Positions 41,887-49,647 of a stretch of 64,000 bases of DNA are shown here, piece by piece. The notes beneath the pieces are model-generated. The model saw only the letters and a program-made list of their open reading frames with translations. It ran no database searches and was not told where the DNA came from. A program made the position numbers and the translations under genes. Source of the DNA: Arthrobacter sp. SLBN-122 (lineage in GTDB: Bacteria; Actinomycetota; Actinomycetes; Actinomycetales; Micrococcaceae); contig NZ_VFMS01000001.1 of NCBI RefSeq assembly GCF_006715165.1, forward strand, positions 1,736,001 through 1,800,000. Reading direction: 5' to 3'. Within the stretch, counting starts at the first letter, position 1. Each line of letters starts with the position of its first letter.

Positions 41887-42729
41887 ATGAAGCGCCCTGC
41901 AAACCACACGCCCGCTGCCGAATTGCGCTGCGAGGTCTGCGGCCTGATGCCCGACCCGCCCAAGGCGCGGCTGACCCTGGCCAACATCGCAGTGATGCTG
42001 CCCATAGAGCTGCTGGTCCACGCCCTGATAGTGGAAACCCACCTTCCCTATGTGGCCAAGGTCCTGGTGCTGACCCTGACCGCGACAGTCCTGGTGATCT
42101 GGGTGGCCGAGCCTTCAGCGGCCCGGATGCTGCTGCGCTGGCTGCACGCCCCGGCCCTCCGGCACCGGCGGCAGCTGGCGTCGGCGCCGTCCCTTTGGCG
42201 GGCGCGCACGCTGCTCAGGGACCAGCCGGGGTCACTGCAGCGGATCACGGCGGCATTGGCCCGGCTGGACACCAACATCCTGAGCATCCACGTCCACCCG
42301 GTACCGGACGGGGTCCTCGATGAATTCGTCCTCTCGGTCCCCGGCGAGGTGGGCGAGCACGAGCTGCTGGCGGCATTGCACGACGGCGGCGGCAGCCGTC
42401 CGCACGCCTGGCCCACTACTGCGCTGGCCATGGCGGACGGGCAGACCAGGGCGCTCAGCCTGGCCGCGAGGATCGCTGCCGCCCCGGACGAACTGCCCCT
42501 GGCGGTGGCCGAGCTTTTGCACGCACGGATTGTGCCGTCGTCGGACGCCGGCTTAAAAGTGTCCGACGACGGGACGCACCTCAAGATCCCCACCGCCTGG
42601 CACGGCCCCATCACCTTCGCCCGGCCGGGAGAGCCGTTCACTCCCGCGGAGTCGGCGCGGGCCCACCGGCTGGCGGAACTGGCCGAGATCATGTCCTACC
42701 GGCTGGCCGGGTCCCCAGCAGCGCGTTGA
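41887..42729 (+). CDS. Membrane protein with C-terminal ACT domain
   Basis: A 280-residue protein combining an N-terminal C-x-x-C pair (LRCEVCGLMP, residues 14-23), two hydrophobic helices (about 35-80), and an ACT-type ligand domain (about 100-165: LLRDQPGSLQRITAALARLDTNILSIHVH). The rest is a helical C-terminal part. ACT domains bind small effectors such as amino acids. Function unknown. The ATG at 41887 is one of several possible starts. Its 3' end overlaps by 41 bp the convergent HPP-family gene, which suggests the pair is conserved together. Confidence 0.75.
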   Translation: MKRPANHTPAAELRCEVCGLMPDPPKARLTLANIAVMLPIELLVHALIVETHLPYVAKVLVLTLTATVLVIWVAEPSAARMLLRWLHAPALRHRRQLASAPSLWRARTLLRDQPGSLQRITAALARLDTNILSIHVHPVPDGVLDEFVLSVPGEVGEHELLAALHDGGGSRPHAWPTTALAMADGQTRALSLAARIAAAPDELPLAVAELLHARIVPSSDAGLKVSDDGTHLKIPTAWHGPITFARPGEPFTPAESARAHRLAELAEIMSYRLAGSPAAR

Positions 42730-43222
42730 GGCCCCACCCCACGACGGTCACCAGGACAATGGCGCCGGCCATGGACGCCAGCTGCACCGGTGTGGACAGG
42801 ATGCCAAGGCTGACAATCAGCGTGGTGGCGCCGGCAGGAGGGTGCGGCAGGCCAAGCCAGGTCAGAAACAGGGTGGTCAGCCCAACCGACAACACGCCGC
42901 TGAGGACATGCAGCGGCGTCAGCCCGCCCACCGCAGCGGAAGGCTGGTCCTGCAGGCCCAGCCCATACAGGCAGAGCGCCCCCGCGGCCAGCCCCACGCC
43001 GTGGCCGACCAGGGTGTTGATGGGCCTTGATGCCTTCTGCTCAGGCGACTCGAAGAACAGCATCACCGTGGGGCCGAGGCTTGGGAACAGCCAGGGAAGG
43101 TGTAACAGGAGGCCCACCAGGCCACTGACGGCAAGGACCAGGATACTCAGGACGCCGGCGTAGATGGCGGCGCCCAGCTTGTCCCAGCGTTGCTTTGCGC
43201 GGTCCAGGAGTGCGGTTGTCAT
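42689..43222 (-). CDS. HPP-family membrane protein
   Basis: A 177-residue integral membrane protein of the HPP family, recognised by GLPHPPAGATTLIVSLG and the early PSLGPTVMLFFESPEQKASRPINTLVGHGVG. About four to five membrane segments. Some family members are nitrite transporters, but the role here is not established. ATG 43222 follows AGAGGAG; longer frames are not conserved. It converges on the ACT protein gene. Confidence 0.88.
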   Translation of the reverse strand: MTTALLDRAKQRWDKLGAAIYAGVLSILVLAVSGLVGLLLHLPWLFPSLGPTVMLFFESPEQKASRPINTLVGHGVGLAAGALCLYGLGLQDQPSAAVGGLTPLHVLSGVLSVGLTTLFLTWLGLPHPPAGATTLIVSLGILSTPVQLASMAGAIVLVTVVGWGLNALLGTRPAGRT

Positions 43223-43353
43223 GGCTGCTCCTCTCTGCGGGTGCGTCTGGCGGCCGGGGAGTTTTCCATGCCGCCCTCCCCCCGGCCTTACCCCATGCGT
43301 GGCGGTCACAATCCGTCAGAAAGTCCCTGCCGGCTTCCCGGGAGCAAAAACCC

Positions 43354-43382
43354 TTGACAGTGGTCCGTGTCACTTCTACCGT
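43354..43382 (+). promoter_or_regulatory. Promoter of the MFS/hydantoinase-like cluster
   Basis: Consensus -35 TTGACA (43354-43359) and -10 TACCGT (43377-43382) with the ideal 17-bp spacer. The predicted start near 43389 falls inside the palindromic operator. Confidence 0.65.
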
Positions 43383-43385
43383 TGT

Positions 43386-43414
43386 TTTTGGGATCCCAAA
43401 ACGGGATCCCAAAA
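43386..43414. promoter_or_regulatory. Tandem GGGATCCC operators at the transcription start
   Basis: TTTTGGGATCCCAAAA (43386-43401) is a perfect 16-bp palindrome. A second GGGATCCCAAAA copy (43403-43414) has only its right half fully conserved; the two centres are 13 bp apart. They lie directly after the -10, a roadblock position for a repressor, most likely the GntR protein encoded at 44988. Confidence 0.7.
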
Positions 43415-43549
43415 GCGCACTTCCCGCTCTACGCTCCGGATCGTCCAGCGGGCCTTTTCCCCACCGGCAGGCCACCGCCCTGCCAGGCAAACTACTCCAC
43501 ATCCATTCGCATCCTCCCCATCCGTAAACTTCCCCGTGAAGGAGAAGCT

Positions 43550-44908
43550 GTGTCCATCCCAAACACTGAAACAACGGCCACGTCTGACGAGGCCACGCCC
43601 GGCACTACCGAAACGCGCGGAAAGGACGGAACGCAACGGCGCACTTCCGTCCGCTGGAAAATGTTCCTGCTCCTGCTCGTCCTGGTTGCCGTCAACTACA
43701 TCGACCGCGGCTCCATTTCAGTCGCGCTCCCTATCATCCAAAAGGAATTCAATCTCGCCCCGGAGCTTGTGGGCCTGCTGCTCTCCGCCTTCTTCTGGAC
43801 CTACGCCCTCATGCAGATCCCTGTGGGCCTGCTCATCGACAAGTTCGGTCCCCGCAAAGTGATGACCGCTTCCTGTGTGGGCTGGGGCGCGGCAACTGCC
43901 GCATCAGGGATGGCCGGAGGCTTCCTGAGCATGTTTATCGCCCGCCTCGGCATCGGCGTGACCGAAGCAGGTGTCATGCCGGCCGGCGGCAAGCTCAACG
44001 CCATCTGGATGCACAAGTCGGAGCGCGGCCGCGGAGCCACCATTTTGGACGCCGGCGCCCCACTGGGTGCAGGCCTCGGCGGCATCCTCATCGCCGGCCT
44101 CATCGCCGCAACGGGCAGCTGGCGGAGTTCCTTCGTCATCGCCGGCGCCGCAACAGTCCTGATGGGCCTGGCCGTCTGGTGGTACGTCCGCGACAACCCG
44201 CGGCAGCACCGCGGTGTCAATGCCGCCGAAGCCGAGTACATCGAAGCCTCGCACGCTGCCGAGGATGCCGAAGCCGAGCTCGACGGCAGCCAGGGCAAGC
44301 GCGCGCTGCTCCCCTACCTTAAGTTCCGCTCCTTCTGGGCCATGTGCTTCGGCTGGCTCGGCTTCAATGGAGTGTTCTATGGCCTGCTGACCTGGGGCCC
44401 GCTCTACCTCGCCCAGGCCAAGGGCTTCGACTTGAAGACCATCGGCTGGTCCACCTTCGTCATCTTCGGTGCCGGCTTCGTGGGTGAAATCCTGGGCGGC
44501 ACCATTGCGGACAAGTGGCGTGCGTCCGGCGCCTCAGCCAACCGGGTGATGCGCACCCTCCTGGGCATCTCCAGCGCCGTGGTGATCGGCGGCCTGGTGG
44601 GCGTCACCGTGGTCCCGGACCCCACCACCGCGGTGGTCCTGCTCTCCCTCGTCATGTTCTTCCTGCGCTGGGTAGGCCTGTTCTGGAGCATCCCCTCCAT
44701 CCTTGGCGGCCGCACCAACGCGGGCGTCCTGGGCGGCGCCATGAACTTCAGCGGCAACATCTCCGGGTTCGTCACTCCGATCGCCGTCGGCCTGATCGTA
44801 GGGGCAACGGGTTCCTACACCTGGGCGCTGCTGTACTTCGTCGCTTCCGCGGTGATCATGGGCGCCTCAGTGCTCACCCTGAACTACAACAAGCGGCTTC
44901 CTGTCTAA
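43550..44908 (+). CDS. MFS transporter, anion:cation symporter type
   Basis: A 452-residue inner-membrane transporter with twelve hydrophobic segments. The first helix motif VAVNYIDRGSISVALPIIQ and the DKFGPRKV loop between helices 2 and 3 match the ACS/hexuronate-tartrate group that imports organic acids. GTG 43550, preceded by AAGGAGAAG, is taken as start; the longer open frame upstream runs through the operators. It is the first gene of a cluster with GntR, racemase-like, amidohydrolase and decarboxylase-like genes, so it likely imports their substrate. Confidence 0.92.
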   Translation: MSIPNTETTATSDEATPGTTETRGKDGTQRRTSVRWKMFLLLLVLVAVNYIDRGSISVALPIIQKEFNLAPELVGLLLSAFFWTYALMQIPVGLLIDKFGPRKVMTASCVGWGAATAASGMAGGFLSMFIARLGIGVTEAGVMPAGGKLNAIWMHKSERGRGATILDAGAPLGAGLGGILIAGLIAATGSWRSSFVIAGAATVLMGLAVWWYVRDNPRQHRGVNAAEAEYIEASHAAEDAEAELDGSQGKRALLPYLKFRSFWAMCFGWLGFNGVFYGLLTWGPLYLAQAKGFDLKTIGWSTFVIFGAGFVGEILGGTIADKWRASGASANRVMRTLLGISSAVVIGGLVGVTVVPDPTTAVVLLSLVMFFLRWVGLFWSIPSILGGRTNAGVLGGAMNFSGNISGFVTPIAVGLIVGATGSYTWALLYFVASAVIMGASVLTLNYNKRLPV

Positions 44909-44987
44909 GCTGACCCTCGCAGGGAAACTTGCAAACAACGCCCCCGCAGCCGGGAGCAGTGCCACACGAAAATCCGAATGGAGCATC

Positions 44988-45671
44988 ATGCTGACCGCCG
45001 AAGAGACCCAGGACAAGGACCGCCCCCTCCGCGAAACCGTCCGGGACACCCTCCGCACCAGGATTTTCGAAGGACACTACGCTCCCGGCACGCGGCTGGT
45101 GGAGCGCGACCTGGCAGCCGAATTCTCCGTTTCCCGGCTGCCGGTCCGCGAGGCCCTGCGCATGCTCCGCCAGGAAGGCCTGATCAGCGACCGCGGCGCA
45201 CGCGGGGCCGAAGTGAGCAGCCTCAGCCCCAAGGACGTGGAGGACCTCTTCGACGTCCGCCAGTCCCTGGAAGTCCTGGCCTGCCGGCTCGCCGCCAGGC
45301 GGGCCACCGCAGAGGATCTCGCCTATTTGAAGGGGCTGCTGGACAACGCGGAGGCCTTCCTGGCCAAGGGAGCGGTCATGGAGGCGCACCGCTCCAACAG
45401 CGAATTCCACGACGCCATCACCGCCATCGCGGACAACAACTTCCTCAAATCCGCCCTGGAACCCCTCCAGGGCCGGATGCACTGGCTGTTCCGGCACGTC
45501 AGCGACCTGCCCGAACTCATCCGCGAACACCGCGACCTGTACGCCGCCATTGCCAGCGGCGATCCGGACAAGGCAGCCGCCCAATCCGCATCCCACATCG
45601 GAAAGTACCGGGACCAGTTCCCGGAGGACTTCCAGAAGACCGAACCAGAATTCCACCGGAAGAGAAAATGA
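44988..45671 (+). CDS. GntR-family regulator, FCD subfamily
   Basis: A 227-residue regulator. The N-terminal winged helix is TVRDTLRTRIFEGHYAPGTRLVERDLAAEF, SVSRLPVREALRMLRQEGLI; the C-terminal FCD domain has the metal/ligand-type residues in EAHRSNSEFHDAITAIADN and LIREHRDLYAAIASGDPDKA. FadR-like proteins bind short palindromes, and tandem GGGATCCC sites lie at the promoter of the cluster. It is inside the operon after the transporter and its stop overlaps the next ATG by four bases. Confidence 0.92.
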   Translation: MLTAEETQDKDRPLRETVRDTLRTRIFEGHYAPGTRLVERDLAAEFSVSRLPVREALRMLRQEGLISDRGARGAEVSSLSPKDVEDLFDVRQSLEVLACRLAARRATAEDLAYLKGLLDNAEAFLAKGAVMEAHRSNSEFHDAITAIADNNFLKSALEPLQGRMHWLFRHVSDLPELIREHRDLYAAIASGDPDKAAAQSASHIGKYRDQFPEDFQKTEPEFHRKRK

Positions 45672-46456
45672 AACTCCTGGTCATCAACCCCAACATCAGC
45701 GCCGATGTCACGGCGCTGATTGAATCCGAGGTGCTCCGATCCGCCTCCCCCGGCACCGAACTGCTGGTCCGGACGGCCGGCCACGGCGTGGAATACATCG
45801 AGACCCGCTTCGAATCGCTGATCGCCGCCGGCGCCGTGGCGGAGCTCATCGCCGAACACACCCGCCCCGGCGCTGACCCGGTGGATGCCGTGGTGGTGGC
45901 AGCCTTTGGCGACCCGGGCATGCCGGCCCTGAAGGAACTGGCGGACGTGCCGGTCATCGGCATCACCGAAGCCGCATTGTGCGCAGCCGCACTGCAGGGC
46001 CACCGTTTCTCCATCATTGCCATCTCGGACCGGATCAAGCCCTGGTACCGGGAGTGCGTGGAGCAATTCGGCCTTGCCGGGAGGCTGGCCTCCATCCGTT
46101 CCATCAATGACTCCCTGAACAGCATCGCCTCCGTGCAGCAGGACTTCAGGGAAACCCTGCTGGCACTCAGCCGGCAGGCCGTGGCTGAGGACGGCGCCGA
46201 CGTCGTCATCCTTGCCGGTGCCCCGCTTGCCGGCCTTGCCCGCGAACTCCGGGGGCAGATTCCCGTCCCTGTGGTGGACGGCATCTCCGCCGGCGTCCGG
46301 ATGGCCGAGGCCGTCGCCGCACTCCAGTCCGGTCCGCACCGGGCCGGCGCCTTCGCCCCGCCCCCGGCCAAGGACCGCAAGGGACTGTCAGGCAACCTGG
46401 ACGCGGCCCTCGCCGCCCGCCAGGAACATGCCGGCACTCCCCAGCCCACCGCCTAG
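45668..46456 (+). CDS. Asp/Glu/hydantoin racemase-family protein lacking both catalytic cysteines
   Basis: A 262-residue protein with the fold of hydantoin and allantoin racemases: MKLLVINPNISADVT start, AFGDPGMPALKEL, and a second lobe with VILAGAPLAGLA. In active hydantoin racemases the first motif is CFGDPG and the second contains GCAG; here the two catalytic cysteines are replaced (A79 and, in my alignment, G184). Racemisation by the two-base cysteine mechanism is therefore unlikely, and a decarboxylase, lyase or binding role is possible. ATG 45668 overlaps the GntR stop (ATGA). Confidence 0.8.
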   Translation: MKLLVINPNISADVTALIESEVLRSASPGTELLVRTAGHGVEYIETRFESLIAAGAVAELIAEHTRPGADPVDAVVVAAFGDPGMPALKELADVPVIGITEAALCAAALQGHRFSIIAISDRIKPWYRECVEQFGLAGRLASIRSINDSLNSIASVQQDFRETLLALSRQAVAEDGADVVILAGAPLAGLARELRGQIPVPVVDGISAGVRMAEAVAALQSGPHRAGAFAPPPAKDRKGLSGNLDAALAARQEHAGTPQPTA

Positions 46457-46486
46457 CCACAGCCCACCAACTTCAGGAGGACACCG

Positions 46487-47914
46487 ATGTCCCGCCAGCC
46501 TCAACTCGTTATTGCCAACGCCACCGTGGTGAACAGCCACGGCCGCCAGGAAGCGCACATCGTGGTGCAGGACGGACGGATTGCCCGGCTTGTCGACACC
46601 GCCCAGCCCGTGCCCGCGGCGGACAACACCATTGACGCCACAGGCAAGCTGGTGATCCCCGGCGGCGTGGACGGACACTGCCACGTTGCCCAGGTGACCG
46701 GGCGCTTCCGCACCCTGGACGACTACCGGACCACCTCCACCGCAGCGCTGTGGGGCGGGACCACCACCATCATCGATTTCGGCATTCCCCGCGACGCCCA
46801 GGAAACCCCGCTCGCCGCCGCCCTGCATAAGAAGGAACTCGCCACGCAGTCCCGCTGCGATGTTGCCCTCCACGGTTCCGTGGTCAGCTGGGACGAAACA
46901 GTCCCGTGGCAGCTTGAGCAGCTGGCAGCGGAAGGCATCAGGTCGGTGAAGATGTACACCACCAACCGGGGCAGCACCATGGCCGACGGCGACACCATCC
47001 TGAAGGTCATGCGGGAGATGGTGCGGCTGGACGGGTTGACATACATCCATGCCGAGCACGATCCGATCATTGCCGACTGCACGGGGCAGCACGCCCAGGA
47101 TGGCCGGATCGGCATCGAACACCTGCACCGGACCCGGCCGGAGCTGGCCGAGGAGATCTCGGTCAAGGAGACCCTGGCCATGGCCGAATACACGGGCGCC
47201 CCGGTCTACTTCGTCCACCAGTCCACCCCCGGCGCCGTGGACCTGGTGAGCCAGGCACGGGACCGCGGGCTGGAGGCGTACTCCGAGACCTGCCCGCATT
47301 ACGTGACGTTGGACGACTCCGTGTACGGCTCGAGATTCCCCGAGTGGTTCGCGTGCTGCCCGCCCATGCGCAGCGCGGAAACGGTGGCTGCCCTCAAGGA
47401 GCGGCTGGTCTCCGGCGCCATCCACACCATGTCCTCCGACCACTCCTGCTACGACCTGTCCCAGAAACGCGAGCGCACCGATGACGTGCGCGCCATGCCC
47501 CACGGCTTGCCCGGCGTGGAGACGCGGATGCCGGTCACGTTCACCGCGATGACATCCGCTGGGGCAACCGTGGAGCAGTTCGTGGAGGCCTTCGCCGCCG
47601 CGCCTGCACGCATCAACGCCGTGCCCGGCAAAGGCCGCATCGCCGAAGGGTTCGACGCCGACCTGGTACTTTTCGACCCCGCCGGGGAACGCACGGTGGA
47701 CGGCTCAGCCCTTCACATGGGAACGGACTTCTCACCCTTCGACGGGAAGGCACTCACCGGCTGGCCCGCCGTCGTTGTTTCCAATGGGCAGGTGGTCCTG
47801 GACGCGGACGGCTTCCATGACCCCGGGGCCGTGGGCCGCTTCATCAACCGCAACGGCTTCCGGGAGCACCGGTCCGGTGCCCCCGAAGCCTCCCAGCTCA
47901 CCGCCGCCCTCTAG
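46487..47914 (+). CDS. Amidohydrolase of the dihydropyrimidinase/hydantoinase family
   Basis: A 475-residue cyclic-amide hydrolase. The binuclear metal site is complete: H64 and H66 in DGHCHVAQ, the carboxylated lysine K155 in SVKMYTT, H188 in IHAEHD, H244 in FVHQST and D318 in SSDHSC. The motifs depart from standard hydantoinases (usually IDVHTH and HAEN), so the ring substrate may differ. It likely opens a cyclic ureide or imide, and works with the racemase-like and decarboxylase-like neighbours. No carbamoylase gene is present. Start ATG 46487 after AGGAGG. Confidence 0.85.
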   Translation: MSRQPQLVIANATVVNSHGRQEAHIVVQDGRIARLVDTAQPVPAADNTIDATGKLVIPGGVDGHCHVAQVTGRFRTLDDYRTTSTAALWGGTTTIIDFGIPRDAQETPLAAALHKKELATQSRCDVALHGSVVSWDETVPWQLEQLAAEGIRSVKMYTTNRGSTMADGDTILKVMREMVRLDGLTYIHAEHDPIIADCTGQHAQDGRIGIEHLHRTRPELAEEISVKETLAMAEYTGAPVYFVHQSTPGAVDLVSQARDRGLEAYSETCPHYVTLDDSVYGSRFPEWFACCPPMRSAETVAALKERLVSGAIHTMSSDHSCYDLSQKRERTDDVRAMPHGLPGVETRMPVTFTAMTSAGATVEQFVEAFAAAPARINAVPGKGRIAEGFDADLVLFDPAGERTVDGSALHMGTDFSPFDGKALTGWPAVVVSNGQVVLDADGFHDPGAVGRFINRNGFREHRSGAPEASQLTAAL

Positions 47915-47922
47915 GAGCCACC

Positions 47923-48648
47923 ATGCCCGCAACCACACGCCCACGCAGGATCGGCATGATCGTGCCGTCCTCCAACACCTGCCTGGAACCCCAGACCTAC
48001 CGCATCCTGGGCAGCCGCACCGACGTCACCGTGCACTTCACCCGGATCCCCGTCACCCGCATCGCCCTCGACGACTCCTCCGACCGCCAGTTCGACCCGA
48101 CAGTCATGCAGGAGGCAGCCGGGCTGCTGGCGACGGCCGATGTGGACGTGATTGCCTGGAACGGCACGTCCGGCTCATGGCTGGGCTCGGCGCACGACCG
48201 GGACCTGGCGGCCGGGATCACCGGCGCCACCGGCATCCCGGCCACCACCTCCACCCTGGCCTACCTCGAGGCCTTCCGGAGCTTCGGCACGGAGCGGATC
48301 GGCTTGTTCACCCCGTACACGGAGGACGTGAACCACCAGGTCATCGCGTCCTACGAGCGCGAAGGCATCAAGACCGTGGACCACCGGGCGCTGGGCCTCA
48401 GCGACAACGAGTCCTTCGCCCGGGTCACCGACGACGAAATGCGCCCAGGCTCCCTGGAGCTCGCTGCCGCCGCCCCCGACGCCCTGGTATACCTGTGCAC
48501 GAACCTTTACGGGGCCAACATCACCGCGGAGATCGAGGACGCCACCGGGGTTCCGGTGCTGGACTCCGTGGCCGTCACCCTCTGGCATGCCCTGAAACTG
48601 GCAGGCGCGCCGCTGCTCGAGCCCCGGTGGGGCAGGCTGCTGGCGTAA
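47923..48648 (+). CDS. Arylmalonate decarboxylase / maleate isomerase-family protein
   Basis: A 241-residue protein of the aspartate/glutamate racemase superfamily. From memory of the Bordetella arylmalonate decarboxylase, the key features align: G-T-S (81-83) in place of the first cysteine, TPYTEDVN with Y132, the single catalytic cysteine C192 in VYLCTNL, and PVLDSVAVTLWHALKLAG near the end. The N-terminal VPSSNT is as in maleate isomerases, but those need two cysteines. A cofactor-free decarboxylase or isomerase is thus likely. Start ATG 47923, nine bases after the amidohydrolase stop; last gene of the cluster. Confidence 0.8.
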   Translation: MPATTRPRRIGMIVPSSNTCLEPQTYRILGSRTDVTVHFTRIPVTRIALDDSSDRQFDPTVMQEAAGLLATADVDVIAWNGTSGSWLGSAHDRDLAAGITGATGIPATTSTLAYLEAFRSFGTERIGLFTPYTEDVNHQVIASYEREGIKTVDHRALGLSDNESFARVTDDEMRPGSLELAAAAPDALVYLCTNLYGANITAEIEDATGVPVLDSVAVTLWHALKLAGAPLLEPRWGRLLA

Positions 48649-48654
48649 GGAAGC

Positions 48655-49575
48655 CTACATGCGCAGGGTCAGGGCACCGGGCTCCATGGTCATGAGCACG
48701 TGCTTGCCCTGGCCCTCGTGGTCCCCGTCCAGCTGGTAGTCGTCCTTGTGCTCCAGCGTGATCTCAACGGTCTTGCCCTGGAAGTACTCCACGGCGGTGT
48801 CCTTGCCTCGGCCCTTGCCGATGATGCCGGCCAGTACGGAGAACCAGCCCAGCTTGCCGTGGTGCGGCGCCAGGACCGCTACGTCCAGCAGGCCGTCGTC
48901 CACCTTGGCGTCCGGGAAGATCTCCAGGCCGCCCTGGACCTTGCCGCAGTTGCCCACCATGACGCTGCGGACGCCGCGGTGCACCACGTCCTTGCCATCG
49001 ATGACCACGGTGGCCTTGATGGGTTTGCCTTGCAGGTTGCGGATGCCCGCGTCCACATAGGCGAGCCAGCCCACCTTGTGCTTCAGTTCCTGGTTGGTGT
49101 CGGCCATGATCGTGGCGTCGTAGCCCACGCCGGCCATGACCAGGAACAGCTGTTCCTCGTCAGGATCGCTGCGGCGGGCCCGGACCACGTCGATCTTCCG
49201 TTCGGTGCCCACGAGGGCTCCGGACAGGGCGCCGTCATAGTCGGTCACGTCGATGCCCAGGTTGCGGGCCAGCAGGTTTCCCGTTCCCAGCGGCAGCAGG
49301 CCCATCGGGATGTCGCTCCCGGCCAGGACTTCGGCGACGCAGCGCACTGTGCCGTCGCCGCCGGCGGCGATGATAAGGTCCGCCCCCTGCGCCAGTGCTT
49401 CCTTCGCCTGCCCGACGCCGGGATCCTCCTCCGTGGTCTCGAACCAGAGGGTCTCGCCCCAGCCATTTTCCTGGCAGTGCTTGGCCATGAGCTCCCGCAC
49501 GTCGATGTCCACCGTCTTTGCGGGGTTGATGACGACGGCGGCACGTTTCGGTGAAGGGGAATGGTTCTCAGTCAT
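48655..49575 (-). CDS. Diacylglycerol/lipid kinase family protein (YegS/BmrU-like)
   Basis: A 306-residue lipid kinase. The nucleotide site is IIAAGGDGTVRCVAEVLAGS followed by MGLLPLGTGNLLARNLGI, diagnostic of the DAGK catalytic domain; the C-terminal half is the lipid-binding sandwich. Relatives phosphorylate diacylglycerol, phosphatidylglycerol or sphingoid bases at the membrane. It converges on the decarboxylase-like gene with only six bases between stops. Start ATG 49575. Confidence 0.92.
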   Translation of the reverse strand: MTENHSPSPKRAAVVINPAKTVDIDVRELMAKHCQENGWGETLWFETTEEDPGVGQAKEALAQGADLIIAAGGDGTVRCVAEVLAGSDIPMGLLPLGTGNLLARNLGIDVTDYDGALSGALVGTERKIDVVRARRSDPDEEQLFLVMAGVGYDATIMADTNQELKHKVGWLAYVDAGIRNLQGKPIKATVVIDGKDVVHRGVRSVMVGNCGKVQGGLEIFPDAKVDDGLLDVAVLAPHHGKLGWFSVLAGIIGKGRGKDTAVEYFQGKTVEITLEHKDDYQLDGDHEGQGKHVLMTMEPGALTLRM

Positions 49576-49647
49576 GGCGTCCTCTGATGGCGGATGGAAA
49601 GCAAGCTTCTGAAAGAAGGGTAACCCGCGCCTGGTGCCTTTCCATGC

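Larger units (their letters stand above)
43223..43549. other. 327-bp regulatory region before the GntR-controlled cluster
   Basis: No gene is supported here. It contains the upstream end of the HPP gene, a promoter with -35 TTGACA and a pair of GGGATCCC operators, and a leader of about 160 bases ending in AAGGAGAAG before the MFS transporter GTG. No structured RNA is evident in the leader. Confidence 0.7.

Noticed and set aside
44978..46456. An apparent 492-residue fusion covering the GntR gene and the racemase-like gene
   Set aside because: The first part is the wrong frame of the GntR gene; the racemase fold starts exactly at ATG 45668.
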